Origin: Halomonadaceae bacterium T82-2
GTDB lineage: Bacteria > Pseudomonadota > Gammaproteobacteria > Pseudomonadales > Halomonadaceae
Assembly: GCA_001577635.1 (NCBI GenBank)
Contig: LSBP01000015.1
Coordinates: 1-64,000, forward strand
Direction of reading: 5' to 3'
DNA: 64,000 nucleotides
The notes below the pieces were generated by a model. The model did not search any database, was not told the DNA's origin, and saw only the letters and a list, made by a program, of their open reading frames with translations. Below, one piece after another: positions 10,403 to 23,035 of this stretch. The position numbers and the translations under genes are program-made. Every line of letters starts with the position of its first letter. Position 1 is the first letter of the stretch.

Positions 10403-12700
10403 TCAGCCGAAACGCCGGCGCAGCACCCCGGCGGCCTCGACCATCGCCGCCAGCGCCGGTTCGACCTCGGCCCAGCCGCGGGTCTTGAGGCCGCAGTCCG
10501 GGTTGACCCACAACCGCTCGGCGGGGATCTTCTCGGCGGCCCTGGCCATCAGCGCCACCATCCAGTCCACCTCGGGAATGTTCGGCGAATGGATGTCGTA
10601 GACCCCCGGGCCGATCTCGTTGGGATAGGCGAAGTCCTGGAAGGCGTCGAGCAGTTCCATGTCCGAACGCGAAGTCTCGATGGTGATCACGTCGGCATCC
10701 AGCGCGGCGATCGCGGCGATGATGTCGTTGAACTCCGAATAGCACATGTGGGTATGAATCTGCGTCGCGTCGCGGGCCACCGCCGCGCTCAGCTGGAAGC
10801 AGTTCACCGCCCAGTCGAGATAGCCCTGCCAGCGGCTCTGGCGCAGCGGCAGCCCCTCGCGCAGCGCCGGTTCGTCGATCTGGATCACGCCGATGCCCGC
10901 GGCCTCGAGGTCGGCGACCTCGTCGCGCAGCGCCAGGGCGATCTGCCGGCAGGTGGTCTCGCGGGGCTGGTCGTCACGCACGAACGACCACTGCAGGAGG
11001 GTCACCGGGCCGGTGAGCATGCCCTTCATCGGCCGGTCGGTCAGCGACTGGGCATAGCGGCTCCATTCCACGGTCATCGGCCGCGACCGGCTGACATCGC
11101 CGACGATCACCGGCGGCTTGACGCAGCGCGAGCCGTAGCTCTGCACCCAGCCGAAATCGGTGAAGGCGAAGCCGTCGAGCCGCTCGCCGAAGTATTCGAC
11201 CATGTCGTTACGTTCCGGCTCGCCATGCACCAGCACGTCAAGCCCCAGGGCCTCCTGGCGCTCGACGGCATGGGCGATTTCCTCGCGCATGCGCGCCTCG
11301 TAGGCCTCGCGGCTCAGCTCGCCACGCCTGGCGTCGCGCCGCGCGGCACGGATCGCGGCGGTCTGCGGGAAGGAACCGATGGTGGTGGTCGGGAACAGCG
11401 GCAGCTTGAGCCGGGCATGCTGCGCCCGGGCCCGCTCGGGATAGGGGCTGGCGCGGCGGGCATCCTCCGGGCGCAGCGCCGCGAGGCGCTCGGCGACGGC
11501 CGACCGATGGATGCGCGTCGAGCGGCGGCGGGCATCGAGCGCCGCGGTGGCAGCCTCGAGCGCGGCCCGGTCGGCGTCATCGCCTCGATTGTCGACCAGC
11601 CGCGCCAGGGTGGCCACCTCGTCGAGCTTCTGGCGGGCGAAGGCCAGCCAGCCCTTGAGCTCGGGGTCGAGGCGCGTCTCGCTGGCGAGATCCACCGGCA
11701 CGTGCAGCAGCGAGCAGGACGGCGCCAGCCACAGCCGCTCGCCGAGGCGCATGCGCGCGGTGGCCAGGCGCTCGCGCAGCGCCGCCAGGTCGGCGCGCCA
11801 GATGTTGCGGCCGTCGATCGCCCCCACCGAGAGGATCTTGTAGGCCGGCAGGCGGTCGAGCACCCGTTCGAGCTGGTCCGGCGCCCGCACGCAGTCGATG
11901 TGCAGGGCATCGACCGGCAGCCCGGTGGCCAGGCCCAGGTTGTCGCCCAGATCATCGAAGTAGGTGGCCAGCAGCAGCCTGACCGGCGCCGACTGCAGCT
12001 TGTGGTAGGCCGTCTCGAACGCCTGCTGCCAGTCCCGCGGCAGGTCCTGGACCAGCGCCGGCTCATCGAGCTGCACCCATTCGACGCCCTGCTCGGCCAG
12101 CCGTGCGAGGATCTCGCCGTAGACGGTGACCAGCTCGTCGAGCCGCCCGAGGCGCTCGACGCCCGCCTCCCGGGTCTTGGCCAGCCACAGCCAGGTCAGC
12201 GGCCCCGTCAGCACCACCTTGACCGGATGGCCGGTGGCCAGCGCCTCGTCCACCTCGTCGAACAGCCGGGTGCCGGCGAGACGCAGCGACTGATCGCGAT
12301 ACAGCTCGGGGACCAGGTAGTGATAGTTGGTGTCGAAGTACTTGGTCATCTCGCAGGCCGCCGCCGGCGTGCCGGTCGGTGCCCGGCCGCGGGCCATGCG
12401 GAAGGCGGTATCGAGCGACACCGCCCCGCGTGCCACCTCGTCCTCGGCGCCGAAGCGCGGCGGCACCGCGCCGACCAGCACGGAGACGTCGAGCACCTGA
12501 TCGTAGAAGGCGAAGTCGCCCACGGTGATGAAGTCCAGCCCGGCGTCGCGCTGCGCCTGCCAGTGGCGCGCGCGCAGCTCGCGGCCGGTGGCCTCCAGCG
12601 CGGCCGCGTCGATCTCGCCCTTCCAGTAGGCCTCGACGGCACGCTTGAGTTCGCGATGTGCCCCGATGCGGGGATATCCCAGGGTATGAGCCAGCGTCAT
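10403..12700 (-). CDS. metE: Cobalamin-independent methionine synthase
   Basis: Catalyses methyl transfer from 5-methyltetrahydropteroyltriglutamate to homocysteine, the last step of methionine synthesis, without B12. The 765-aa length is right for MetE. The zinc/homocysteine ligands of E. coli MetE (H641, C643, E665, C726) correspond to H651 and C653 (in THMCYSEF), E675 and C736 (in [10 protein letters not shown]). The N-terminus [14 protein letters not shown] is canonical. The ATG at 12700 follows AAGGAA. It is divergent from the metR-like regulator in the classical arrangement, so activation by MetR is expected. I see no B12 riboswitch in the short upstream gap. Confidence 0.97.
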   Translation of the reverse strand: MTLAHTLGYPRIGAHRELKRAVEAYWKGEIDAAALEATGRELRARHWQAQRDAGLDFITVGDFAFYDQVLDVSVLVGAVPPRFGAEDEVARGAVSLDTAFRMARGRAPTGTPAAACEMTKYFDTNYHYLVPELYRDQSLRLAGTRLFDEVDEALATGHPVKVVLTGPLTWLWLAKTREAGVERLGRLDELVTVYGEILARLAEQGVEWVQLDEPALVQDLPRDWQQAFETAYHKLQSAPVRLLLATYFDDLGDNLGLATGLPVDALHIDCVRAPDQLERVLDRLPAYKILSVGAIDGRNIWRADLAALRERLATARMRLGERLWLAPSCSLLHVPVDLASETRLDPELKGWLAFARQKLDEVATLARLVDNRGDDADRAALEAATAALDARRRSTRIHRSAVAERLAALRPEDARRASPYPERARAQHARLKLPLFPTTTIGSFPQTAAIRAARRDARRGELSREAYEARMREEIAHAVERQEALGLDVLVHGEPERNDMVEYFGERLDGFAFTDFGWVQSYGSRCVKPPVIVGDVSRSRPMTVEWSRYAQSLTDRPMKGMLTGPVTLLQWSFVRDDQPRETTCRQIALALRDEVADLEAAGIGVIQIDEPALREGLPLRQSRWQGYLDWAVNCFQLSAAVARDATQIHTHMCYSEFNDIIAAIAALDADVITIETSRSDMELLDAFQDFAYPNEIGPGVYDIHSPNIPEVDWMVALMARAAEKIPAERLWVNPDCGLKTRGWAEVEPALAAMVEAAGVLRRRFG

Positions 12701-12833
12701 GATTATTCCTTGCCGTCGTGAACCGGTAAAATGCGAACAGGTTTCGCCATTCGCGTTGACGGCAAGTCTCACTGGCCACGCAAGGTGAATCAAACTAAAT
12801 TAACTAATCATCAACGTGAGTGGCTTTCATGTC
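12701..12833. promoter_or_regulatory. metE-metR divergent control region
   Basis: This 133-bp gap carries an AT-rich island (about 12786-12814) that contrasts with the surrounding GC-rich DNA and includes TGAATCAAACT and TTAACTAATCA words. A clean TGAA-N5-TTCA MetR site is not visible. The island is nevertheless the likeliest binding and melting region. Confidence 0.45.
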
Positions 12834-13748
12834 ATGCTCGAGCTTCGTCATCTCCGCACCCTGATTGCCCTGCGCGATGCCGGCTCGCTGGTCGAGGCCG
12901 CCGAGCGGGTTCACCTCACCCAGTCCGCCCTGTCGCACCAGATCAAGGACCTCGAGGAACGCCTGGGCAACCCGCTGTTCCTGCGCAAGACGCGCCCGGT
13001 GGCCTTCACCCGCAGCGGCGAGCGGCTGCTGGCGCTGGCCGACCAGATCCTCCCCCAGGTGCGCATGGCCGAACGCGACCTGGCGCGCCTGGCCGGCGAC
13101 GAGCAGGGGCGGCTGCACATGGCCATCGAGTGCCACAGCTGCTTCCAGTGGCTGATGCCGACCATCGATCGCTTCCGCGACCACTGGCAGGAGGTGGAGG
13201 TGGACATCCCCAGCGGCCACAACTTCGACCCGCTGCCGGCGCTGGCCCGCGAGCAGCTCGACCTGGTGATCACCGCCGACCCCCAGCCGCTGGCCGGGGT
13301 GCATTACGAGCCGCTGTTCCGCTACGAGGGATTGCTGGCGGTGGCCAAGCAGCACCGCCTGGTGGACCGGCCCTACGTGACGCCGTCGGATCTGGCCGAG
13401 GAGACGCTGATCACCTACCCGGTGGAGCACGCCCGGCTCGACGTCTTCACGCAATTTCTCGACCCGGCCGGGCTGGCGCCGCGCGAGGTGCGCACCGCCG
13501 AGCTGACGATCATGATGATGCAGCTGGTGGCCAGCGGCCGCGGCGTCTGTGCACTGCCCAACTGGGCACTGACCGAATACCTGGAGCGCGACTACGTGCG
13601 GGCACTGCCGCTGGGCGAGCACGGCGTGTGGAGCACGCTGTTCGCGGCAATCCGCGAGGACACCCGCGAGCTGCCGTGGATGGAGGACTTCCTGCGCACC
13701 GCCCGCGAGACCTCGTTTGCGGTGCTGTCGGGGATCAAGCCGGCCTAG
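12834..13748 (+). CDS. metR: LysR-type regulator of methionine genes
   Basis: LysR-family activator of metE and related genes, with homocysteine as the coinducer of the E. coli protein. The 304-aa protein has an N-terminal winged helix (LRHLRTLIALRDAGSLVEAA ... LTQSALSHQIKDLEERLG, about 1-60) closely matching MetR, followed by the substrate-binding domain. The ATG at 12834 reproduces the MetR start; a GTG 18 bases upstream is the alternative. Its 3' end overlaps the convergent lipocalin-like gene by 14 bp. Divergence from metE strongly supports the assignment. Confidence 0.93.
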   Translation: MLELRHLRTLIALRDAGSLVEAAERVHLTQSALSHQIKDLEERLGNPLFLRKTRPVAFTRSGERLLALADQILPQVRMAERDLARLAGDEQGRLHMAIECHSCFQWLMPTIDRFRDHWQEVEVDIPSGHNFDPLPALAREQLDLVITADPQPLAGVHYEPLFRYEGLLAVAKQHRLVDRPYVTPSDLAEETLITYPVEHARLDVFTQFLDPAGLAPREVRTAELTIMMMQLVASGRGVCALPNWALTEYLERDYVRALPLGEHGVWSTLFAAIREDTRELPWMEDFLRTARETSFAVLSGIKPA

Positions 13749-14205
13749 GCTTCCCGGCAGCGCTGCGGGTCCACTCGAGAAGCGTCGTGTAGCCGCCCTC
13801 GGGCCGCTGCGGGCTGGGTTCGTCGGTGGACAGCACCAGGCGGCCGTCCTCGAGCACCACCTGGCGGGTCAGGCGGGCGCCTTCCCAGAACGGCAGGCTG
13901 GCGATATCGACATCGTGATGCACCGCGTCGTCATCCAGCGTCCAGCACCCGCCGTAGGCAAAACCGCTCTGGAAATGGGCGGCCAGGCCGGCCTCGCTGG
14001 CCGGGTCGAACGGCGGGCGCCGGTCGGCGGCCACCTGCACCGCCATGCGAGCCGGCCGGGCATCGCCGTCCAGAAGATAAAGCAGCTGACCGCGCACCTC
14101 GCCCAGCGGGGCCAGTTCGCGCCCGTCGGGCCAGCGGTAGACGAAGCGCTCGAGCCGCCAGGCACCGGCCAGGTCAGCGACACTCACGGTATTCTCACGG
14201 GACAT
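13735..14205 (-). CDS. Lipocalin-like domain protein
   Basis: A 156-aa cytoplasmic protein resembling the Lipocalin_5 family. It has LAGAWRLERFVYRWPDGREL at residues about 12-31, PLGEVRGQLLYLLDG, and MAVQV in the following strand. No enzyme activity is established for this family. The ATG at 14205 is preceded by GGAGCTCC-type sequence, and the gene begins 14 bp after the stop of the sensor kinase on the same strand, so it is probably co-transcribed with the two-component pair. The end overlaps metR. Confidence 0.72.
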   Translation of the reverse strand: MSRENTVSVADLAGAWRLERFVYRWPDGRELAPLGEVRGQLLYLLDGDARPARMAVQVAADRRPPFDPASEAGLAAHFQSGFAYGGCWTLDDDAVHHDVDIASLPFWEGARLTRQVVLEDGRLVLSTDEPSPQRPEGGYTTLLEWTRSAAGKPRPA

Positions 14206-14219
14206 GGGAGCTCCTTGGA

Positions 14220-15857
14220 TCAGGTGACGGGGCCCTTGCGTACGACCTGCGTGGTGACCGGCAGCAGCAGACTGAAGCGGCCCCCCCCCAGGCGCGGGCT
14301 GTCGTCGACCACCACGCTGCCGCCGTGCCAGAGCATGATCTTCTGCACGATCGACAGGCCCAGGCCATAGCCGCCGGAGCGCCGCGTGCGGCTGTCGTCG
14401 AGCCGGGCGAACGGCTTGAAGACCTCCAGGCGGTCGCCTTCCGGCACCCCGGGGCCGTCGTCCTCGACGTCCAGGCGCACGGCCCGGGCATCCTGCGACA
14501 ACCGAATCAGGACCCGGGCCTCGGCATGCCGGCAGGCGTTGGCCACCAGATTCTGCAGGGCCCGCTGCAGATAGCGCGGCTCGGCGATCACGTCGACATC
14601 CGGCCCCGGCGCCACGGACAACTGAATCCGCGGATGCAGCGGCGCCAGGGTCTCGACGACCCGCTCGGCCATCGCCCGGCAATCGACGCTGTCGGTTTCC
14701 AGGCGCACGCCGCTGGCGTTGTCGCTACCCAGCCGGGCGTAGGTGAGAATCTCGTCGATGAGCTGGTCGAGTTCCTCGATATCGTTGTCGATGCCCTCGA
14801 GCTGGCGGCGCACCGCCTCCTGTTCGGTCATGTCGTCGACCATCTGCACGGCGAAGCGGATCCGCGCCACCGGCGTGCGCAGCTCGTGGGAAACCGCCCG
14901 GATCATCTCCTGCTGGGCCCGGATCAGCGACTGCACCTGCGCCGCCATGCCGTTGAAGGCCATGCCCAGCCGGCCCATGAAGTCGCTGCTGTCGACCTTG
15001 ACGCGGGTGTCCAGGTAGCCGCCGGCGATGCGCGTCGCCGCCTTCTCGAGCCGCGCCATGCGCGCCTCGACACCACGCACGATGAGGTAGATGGCGCCGG
15101 CCAGCAGCATCAGCGAGATCAGCACCAGCCCCAGGGTCAGGGTCAGCGGCATGGTGTCGAAGGCGTGCACCGGCCCCACCTGAAGCCAGCGCGTGCCGGT
15201 CCCCTCGTCGCCCAGCGAGAGAACCCGGGCATGGGCCGACAGGCTGCGCTCGACCGGCTCCAGGCGCAGCACCACCTCGCCGCCGCGCAGCCGCTCGGCC
15301 TGGCGTTCGTCGAGACCCTCGGGCGGGTCGGCGGTCAGGGTGATGGGCAACGACTGCTTGTCGACCAGCGCATGCAGGCGCTGGTCGGGGTCGGGCACCG
15401 ACTCGAGCCAGCCGCGCAGGCTGTCGACCAGCCCGCGCATCTGCTGCTCGGTCAACTGCTCGAGCATCGCCTCGAGTATCACGGCTTCACCGGGCACCTG
15501 CCGCCACAGGTGCCAGGTCCCGTGGCCGTCCCTCTCGACCAGCGGGCGTCCCTCCTGCAGGCGGGCACGCTGGAAGTAGTTGATGTCGAGGGTATCCGAC
15601 GCATGCAGGATCAGGGCGATGTTGAGACGCTCACTCTGGCGCTCGAGCCAGGCGGGGCGTTCGTGGGGCGCGACCTCGCCGACCAGGGTCGAGAGCAGCA
15701 CCATGGGCGCGCTGGCCAGGCGCTCGCGATAGTGCTCGCGACGCACCTGGTCGACCACCAGATAGCCCAGCATCGCCAGGCCGAAGGTCAGGACCAGCGC
15801 CAGCAGCAGCGCGGCGTAGACCCGCAGGAAGGTGCTGTCGGCCAGCATCCGGCGCAT
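14220..15857 (-). CDS. RstB-like sensor histidine kinase
   Basis: Inner-membrane sensor kinase of 545 aa. TM1 spans about residues 10-33. A long periplasmic domain (about 35-235) is followed by TM2 (about 238-260) and a HAMP segment. The HisKA motif is AVSHELRTPVARIRF with phospho-acceptor H324. The ATPase domain has N-box NLVANACRHA, G1 DVEDDGPGVP and G2 GGYGLGLSI. The protein order and the ELRTPVARIRFA motif resemble RstB. The regulator gene ends 5 bp upstream on the same strand, so the two form an operon. The stimulus is unknown. Confidence 0.9.
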   Translation of the reverse strand: MRRMLADSTFLRVYAALLLALVLTFGLAMLGYLVVDQVRREHYRERLASAPMVLLSTLVGEVAPHERPAWLERQSERLNIALILHASDTLDINYFQRARLQEGRPLVERDGHGTWHLWRQVPGEAVILEAMLEQLTEQQMRGLVDSLRGWLESVPDPDQRLHALVDKQSLPITLTADPPEGLDERQAERLRGGEVVLRLEPVERSLSAHARVLSLGDEGTGTRWLQVGPVHAFDTMPLTLTLGLVLISLMLLAGAIYLIVRGVEARMARLEKAATRIAGGYLDTRVKVDSSDFMGRLGMAFNGMAAQVQSLIRAQQEMIRAVSHELRTPVARIRFAVQMVDDMTEQEAVRRQLEGIDNDIEELDQLIDEILTYARLGSDNASGVRLETDSVDCRAMAERVVETLAPLHPRIQLSVAPGPDVDVIAEPRYLQRALQNLVANACRHAEARVLIRLSQDARAVRLDVEDDGPGVPEGDRLEVFKPFARLDDSRTRRSGGYGLGLSIVQKIMLWHGGSVVVDDSPRLGGGRFSLLLPVTTQVVRKGPVT

Positions 15858-15862
15858 GGCGA

Positions 15863-16579
15863 TCAGGCGTCCCTGACGAACAGATAACCCTTGCTGCGCA
15901 CGGTCTTGATGCGATGCGGCTGGTTGGGATCGTCACCGATCTTGGGCCGGATTCGCGACACGCGCACGTCGATCGAGCGGTCCTGGCCGTCGTACTTGAT
16001 GCCGCGCAGCGCGGAGAAGATCTCCTCGCGGGTCAGCACCCGGCCGGCATTGTCGGCCAGCAGCCACAGCAGGTCGAACTCGGCGCTGGTCAGGTCGATG
16101 CGCTCGCCCTCCAGCCAGGCCTCGCGCGTGGCGCTGTCGATCACCAGGTTGTCGAAGGTCAGGCGGACCGCGCCGCTGGCGCTCTCCATCGGCTCGCTGC
16201 GACGCATCAGCGCCCGCATGCGGGCCAGCAGTACGCGCGGCTGTACCGGCTTGGGCACATAGTCGTCAGCCCCCATCTCCAGCCCCAGCACCTGATCCAT
16301 GTCGTCGGTGCGCGCGGTCAGCATCAGAATCGGTCCGGCATACTGCGGGCGAACGCGCCGGCAGATGGACAGGCCGTCCTCGCCGGGGAGCATCAGGTCG
16401 AGAATCACCAGGTCCGGCTCCAGCTCGACGATGCGCTCGACGGCATGGGTGCCGTCCGCCTCGAGCGTCACGCGAAAGCCATTGGCCTCGAGATACTCCC
16501 GAGTCAGGTTCGCCAGGCGCTCATCGTCCTCGATGATCAGTACATGATCCTTGTGTTTGCTGTCCAAGCTGTCATCCAT
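15863..16579 (-). CDS. RstA-like OmpR-family response regulator
   Basis: Two-domain transcription factor paired with the downstream kinase. The receiver domain has the acidic pair EDD (about 17-19), the phosphorylatable aspartate in LVILDLMLPGEDGL, the conserved Thr in LTART and Lys in VPKPV. The C-terminal winged helix shows DLTSAEFDLLWLLADNAGRVLTREEI and RSIDVRVSRIRPKIGDD. I chose the ATG at 16579 (MDDSLDSKHKD), giving 238 aa; ATGs at 16624 and 16666 are possible but would add a basic stretch not usual in the family. Confidence 0.9.
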   Translation of the reverse strand: MDDSLDSKHKDHVLIIEDDERLANLTREYLEANGFRVTLEADGTHAVERIVELEPDLVILDLMLPGEDGLSICRRVRPQYAGPILMLTARTDDMDQVLGLEMGADDYVPKPVQPRVLLARMRALMRRSEPMESASGAVRLTFDNLVIDSATREAWLEGERIDLTSAEFDLLWLLADNAGRVLTREEIFSALRGIKYDGQDRSIDVRVSRIRPKIGDDPNQPHRIKTVRSKGYLFVRDA

Positions 16580-16942
16580 CCTGTTGACTGGGGCGGCCTG
16601 ACGCCGCCGACGATCGGTTCCCATCGGCCCCTGCAACCGCTTCCATGATGCTACACCCTGCAACACGGGGTTACGAGACGGCCCTCCTCAACCCTAGCGA
16701 ATCGTCGCAGAGGATAGCCGAACTCGTTTCGGCTCGCGGGCCCTGCCAGTCCGGCACCGGCGAGACGCCTGCCTTCGGCATCACGGCCCCGGAGCGACTC
16801 GCGCTGAAAACGTGCCAATGCATCTCATTGTAAACACTCATGCGCGGCATCGAAAACGTCCGAAAGCGCCGAAAGGCGCAACCATGCACCCTGCAGCCGG
16901 GTCGCCTGAAAGCCCCCGGACAAGACACACCTTGCCCACAAG

Positions 16943-16950
16943 TTATCCAC
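16943..16950 (+). promoter_or_regulatory. DnaA-box-like site upstream of nrdA
   Basis: TTATCCAC followed by T matches 8 of 9 positions of the DnaA box TTATNCACA. DnaA control of nrdAB is established in E. coli. The site lies 18 bp before the first NrdR box. Confidence 0.5.
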
Positions 16951-16967
16951 TTGCCGAGCCCCGAAAA

Positions 16968-17014
16968 GCACACTATCTTGTGCCCATTCACCTCAAGGGC
17001 ACTATATGCTGTGC
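16968..17014 (+). promoter_or_regulatory. Tandem NrdR boxes over the nrdA promoter
   Basis: Box 1 (16968-16983, GCACACTATCTTGTGC) and box 2 (16999-17014, GCACTATATGCTGTGC) both fit the CAC-N8-GTG NrdR palindrome. Their starts are exactly 31 bp apart, three helical turns, as in known nrd promoters. A candidate promoter, TTGTGC (16979-16984) with TATATG (17003-17008) at 18-bp spacing, overlaps both boxes, so NrdR binding should block transcription. Confidence 0.88.
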
Positions 17015-17124
17015 CGCCTAACAAGTCAGGACAGCGCTGTCAATGACCGCATCCGCGGCTCGCTGACCGCATTGTCATGCCGCCCTGCCGGCGGCGAACT
17101 CACTTCACCACCTTTCACCAACGG

Positions 17125-20040
<2,916 letters not shown>

Positions 20041-20061
20041 TCCGGTCACGGGCAGCGAGCC

Positions 20062-20117
20062 GCTCGAAGCTCGAAGCTCGAAGCTCGAAGCTCGAAGCTC
20101 GAAGCTCGAAGCTCGAA
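20062..20117. repeat. Eight tandem copies of the heptamer GCTCGAA
   Basis: The 7-bp unit GCTCGAA repeats exactly eight times in the 141-bp gap between nrdA and nrdB, beginning 21 bp after the nrdA stop. The unit is not a multiple of three and lies outside both genes. It looks like a variable-number tandem repeat. Transcribed, it would form an unusual spacer in the nrdAB mRNA. Confidence 0.95.
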
Positions 20118-20181
20118 GCCCACAGAGTCCAGCCACCGGCGTCAGCCCCTGACGCCGCCAGCGAGAGAACAGGACAGAGAC

Positions 20182-21414
20182 ATGCTGAACTGGGACGATT
20201 TTTACGAAGACGAGGCCCCGGCCGCCGAGCAGCCCGAACCGGCCCCCGCGCCGCAGCCGACGCCACGTGCCGAGCCGGCCGTGAAGGAAACCGGCGGCGA
20301 CTACCGCCCTGCCGAGGGCGACCGGCTGGCCCGGGCCCGTGCCTCGCTGGAGGAACTCGACGTCGCCGCCGGCCTCGAGGAACTCGAGATGGGTGCCGCG
20401 CGCATCGATGTCGAGGACAAGCGCATGATCAACGCCCGCGCCGACCTCAACCAGCTCGTGCCCTTCAAGTACGAGTGGGCGTGGCAGAAGTACCTGGATG
20501 GCAGTGCCAACCACTGGATGCCCCAGGAAATCAACATGAACGCCGACATCGCGCTGTGGAAGAGCAACGACGGCCTGACCGCCGACGAGCGGCGCATCGT
20601 CGAGCGCAGCCTGGGCTACTTCTCCACCGCCGACTCGCTGGTCGCCAACAACCTGGTGCTGGCCGTCTACCGGCTGATCACCAACCCCGAATGCCGCCAG
20701 TACTTGCTGCGCCAGGCCTTCGAGGAAGCGATCCACACCCACGCCTACCAGTACTGCGTGGAATCGCTGGGCATGGATGAAGGCGAAGTCTTCAACATGT
20801 ACCGCGAGGTGCCCTCGGTCTCCGCCAAGTCGGCCTGGAGCCTCAAGCACACCCAGTCGCTGGCGCGTCCGGACTTCCACACCGGCACCCCGGAAACCGA
20901 CCAGGAACTGCTGCGCAACCTGATCGCCTTCTACTGCGTCACCGAAGGCATCTTCTTCTACTGCGGCTTCAGCCAGATCCTCTCCATGGGTCGGCGCAAC
21001 AAGATGACCGGCGTCGCCGAGCAGTTCCAGTACATCCTGCGCGACGAGTCGATGCACCTGAACTTCGGCGTCGACATGATCAACCAGATCAAGATCGAGA
21101 ACCCGCACCTGTGGACCGCCGAGTTCCAGGACGAGGTCACCCAGATGATCCTCGAGGGCACCGAACTGGAAGTCGCCTATGCCCGCGACACCATGCCCCG
21201 CGGCGTGCTGGGCATGAACGCGGCGATCATGGAGGAGTACCTGCACTTCATCTGCAACCGCCGCCTGGCGCAGATCGGCCTCAAGGAGCAGTTCCCCGGC
21301 GCGCAGAATCCCTTCCCGTGGATGAGCGAGATCATCGACCTGCGCAAGGAGAAGAACTTCTTCGAGACGCGCGTCACCGAATACCAGGTCGGCGGCGCGC
21401 TGAGCTGGGACTAA
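20182..21414 (+). CDS. nrdB: Class Ia ribonucleotide reductase, beta subunit
   Basis: Di-iron tyrosyl-radical subunit that activates NrdA. The 410-aa protein starts [13 protein letters not shown] and has a Pro/Ala/Glu-rich extension to about residue 38. The metal and radical residues of E. coli NrdB (D84, E115, H118, Y122) match D151, E182, H185 and Y189 in [11 protein letters not shown]. The later ligands lie in CVTEGIFF and RDESMHLNF. The C-terminal peptide needed to bind alpha is present. The ATG at 20182 follows an ACAGGACAGAGAC leader. It is probably co-transcribed with nrdA across the heptamer repeat. Confidence 0.96.
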   Translation: MLNWDDFYEDEAPAAEQPEPAPAPQPTPRAEPAVKETGGDYRPAEGDRLARARASLEELDVAAGLEELEMGAARIDVEDKRMINARADLNQLVPFKYEWAWQKYLDGSANHWMPQEINMNADIALWKSNDGLTADERRIVERSLGYFSTADSLVANNLVLAVYRLITNPECRQYLLRQAFEEAIHTHAYQYCVESLGMDEGEVFNMYREVPSVSAKSAWSLKHTQSLARPDFHTGTPETDQELLRNLIAFYCVTEGIFFYCGFSQILSMGRRNKMTGVAEQFQYILRDESMHLNFGVDMINQIKIENPHLWTAEFQDEVTQMILEGTELEVAYARDTMPRGVLGMNAAIMEEYLHFICNRRLAQIGLKEQFPGAQNPFPWMSEIIDLRKEKNFFETRVTEYQVGGALSWD

Positions 21415-21425
21415 ATTAGCAAGCT

Positions 21426-21488
21426 TTGGTCCCTACCCAATGCTTGGGTAGGGACCAATAGAAAGGCCCAGGACTGACGCCCTGGGCC
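21426..21488. terminator. Double hairpin after nrdB
   Basis: Hairpin 1 is a perfect 15-bp stem, TTGGTCCCTACCCAA (21426-21440) with TTGGGTAGGGACCAA (21444-21458), and a 3-base loop. Hairpin 2 is GGCCCAGG (21465-21472) with CCTGGGCC (21481-21488). No long T-run follows, but the strength of the first stem right after nrdB makes transcript termination or 3'-end protection likely. Confidence 0.65.
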
Positions 21489-21623
21489 CGAGAGAGGGGA
21501 AGGTGGCACTTCCCGCATCTCTTGGAGCAGGCACCTTGGCCAACTCCGATCGCGAGGGAATTCTGGTCGTGATGCTTGCTCAAGTCAACCACTGAAATGT
21601 GCAATGACGGAGGCTAGCTAGCC

Positions 21624-21887
21624 ATGCAGTTTGATGCCGCATTAGTGAAAGAGCAAGGCGTTACATTCGCGGTCGTAGTAGTTAAAAAGCATGTTGTTAA
21701 CTCACTGCACGAGAGTCAGAAGGCCATCGCCTCCTTCTCTCAGAGTTTTCCCAACACCCCAATAATTTTGATGGGGCAAGATGCACGAGGCGTCCCAACA
21801 TTTAGGGGAAGACGCGACATTGTTAACTTTCTATCCAGAGTCCATGTTTCGCGACTCCCATGGAAAAGATACTCCACTGCAGCTTGA
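21624..21887 (+). CDS. Low-GC small protein of unknown function
   Basis: An 87-aa hypothetical protein starting MQFDAALVKEQGVTFAVVVV. It has GGAGG 11 bases before the ATG, so I take it as real. Similar short proteins, with the KEQGVTFAVVVVKKH start and a WKRY near the end, are familiar to me as uncharacterised proteins of gammaproteobacteria, but I can assign no function. There is no signal peptide or transmembrane segment. Its base composition is clearly less GC-rich than its neighbours and codon choice is mixed (TTA, ATA, AAA, AGG), which suggests later acquisition. Double hairpins lie on both sides. Confidence 0.7.
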   Translation: MQFDAALVKEQGVTFAVVVVKKHVVNSLHESQKAIASFSQSFPNTPIILMGQDARGVPTFRGRRDIVNFLSRVHVSRLPWKRYSTAA

Positions 21888-21900
21888 AGCCTTGAGAACA

Positions 21901-21954
21901 AGATGCCCGTAACTAGGGCATCTGCCTACAGGGCCATGTCACACGACATGGCCC
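21901..21954. terminator. Double hairpin after the low-GC gene
   Basis: AGATGCCC (21901-21908) pairs with GGGCATCT (21916-21923). GGGCCATGT (21931-21939) then pairs with ACATGGCCC (21946-21954), followed by GCTTTGCG. Both are perfect stems. The second is a likely terminator of the 87-aa gene. Confidence 0.65.
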
Positions 21955-22036
21955 GCTTTGCGTCCCGGCACCGCTGACGGTAGGCTTGCCGCCGTTCCGA
22001 CTTCCCTATCCCCGATCCATCGTCAAAGGAAACACC

Positions 22037-23014
22037 ATGCAACTCGGTATCATCGGCCTCGGCCGCATGGGGGGCAATATCGCCCGTCGTCTGATGCGCG
22101 GCGGCCATGAGGTCGTCGCCCACGATCAGGACCCCGCCGTCACCTCGGCGCTCATCGAGGAAGGCGCCGGCCATGCCGACAGCCTGGCGGCGATGGTCGA
22201 CCGCCTCGAGGCCCCGCGCGCGGTCTGGGTGATGCTGCCGGCCGGCGAGCCTACCGAAGCCACCATCAACACCCTCGCCGAGCTGATGGCGCCGGGCGAC
22301 ATCATCATCGACGGCGGCAACACCTTCTACAAGGACGATATCCGCCGGGCCCGGGCACTCAAGCCCCGGGGCATCCACTACGTGGACGTGGGCACCTCCG
22401 GCGGCGTGTGGGGGCTGGAGCGCGGCTACTGCATGATGGTCGGCGCCGAGCAGGCGGTCTTCGACTATCTCGAACCGCTGTTCGACACCCTGGCGCCCGG
22501 CTACGGCGATCTCGAGCGTACCCGCGGTCGCAACGCCCCGGACGACCGCGCCGAGCGCGGCTACATCCACGCCGGCCCGGTGGGCGCCGGTCACTACGTG
22601 AAGATGGTTCACAACGGCATCGAGTACGGCCTGATGCAGGCCTATGCCGAAGGCTTCGAGCTGATGCAGAGCAAGTCCTCGGACGCCCTGCCGGAGGATG
22701 AGCGCTTCGACCTGAACCTGGCGGATGTGGCCGAGGTCTGGCGGCGCGGCAGCGTGGTTTCCTCCTGGCTGCTCGATCTCACCGCCCAGGCACTGGCCGG
22801 CGACCCGCGGCTCGACCACTACACCGGCGCCGTCGCCGACAGCGGCGAGGGCCGCTGGACGATCGACGCCGCCGTCGAGCAGGGTGTGGCCACCCCGGTG
22901 CTGGCCAATGCACTGTTCTCGCGCTTCAGCTCGCGCAAGGAAAACACCTACGCCAACCGCCTGCTCTCGGCGATGCGCTTCGGCTTCGGCGGCCACGTCG
23001 AGCCGCCGAAGTAA
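22037..23014 (+). CDS. gnd: 6-phosphogluconate dehydrogenase, short type
   Basis: Oxidatively decarboxylates 6-phosphogluconate to ribulose 5-phosphate in the pentose phosphate pathway. At 325 aa it belongs to the short form (versus about 470 aa for E. coli Gnd), a group that often prefers NAD. The Rossmann loop [15 protein letters not shown] starts at residue 4. Substrate and catalytic elements visible are [25 protein letters not shown] and the Lys-Asn pair in [13 protein letters not shown]. The ATG at 22037 is supported by AGGAAACACC. It stands alone and is followed by a strong hairpin. Cofactor preference is inferred from family only. Confidence 0.93.
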   Translation: MQLGIIGLGRMGGNIARRLMRGGHEVVAHDQDPAVTSALIEEGAGHADSLAAMVDRLEAPRAVWVMLPAGEPTEATINTLAELMAPGDIIIDGGNTFYKDDIRRARALKPRGIHYVDVGTSGGVWGLERGYCMMVGAEQAVFDYLEPLFDTLAPGYGDLERTRGRNAPDDRAERGYIHAGPVGAGHYVKMVHNGIEYGLMQAYAEGFELMQSKSSDALPEDERFDLNLADVAEVWRRGSVVSSWLLDLTAQALAGDPRLDHYTGAVADSGEGRWTIDAAVEQGVATPVLANALFSRFSSRKENTYANRLLSAMRFGFGGHVEPPK

Positions 23015-23035
23015 TCTCGCCTTCGGAAACGCAAT

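Noticed and set aside
12701-12833. Cobalamin riboswitch upstream of metE
   Set aside because: The 133-bp gap is too short and has no B12-box-like sequence; MetR control explains the layout.
13735-13748. Frameshift or mis-assembly where metR and the lipocalin-like gene overlap
   Set aside because: Both proteins are full length and a 14-bp convergent overlap is ordinary.
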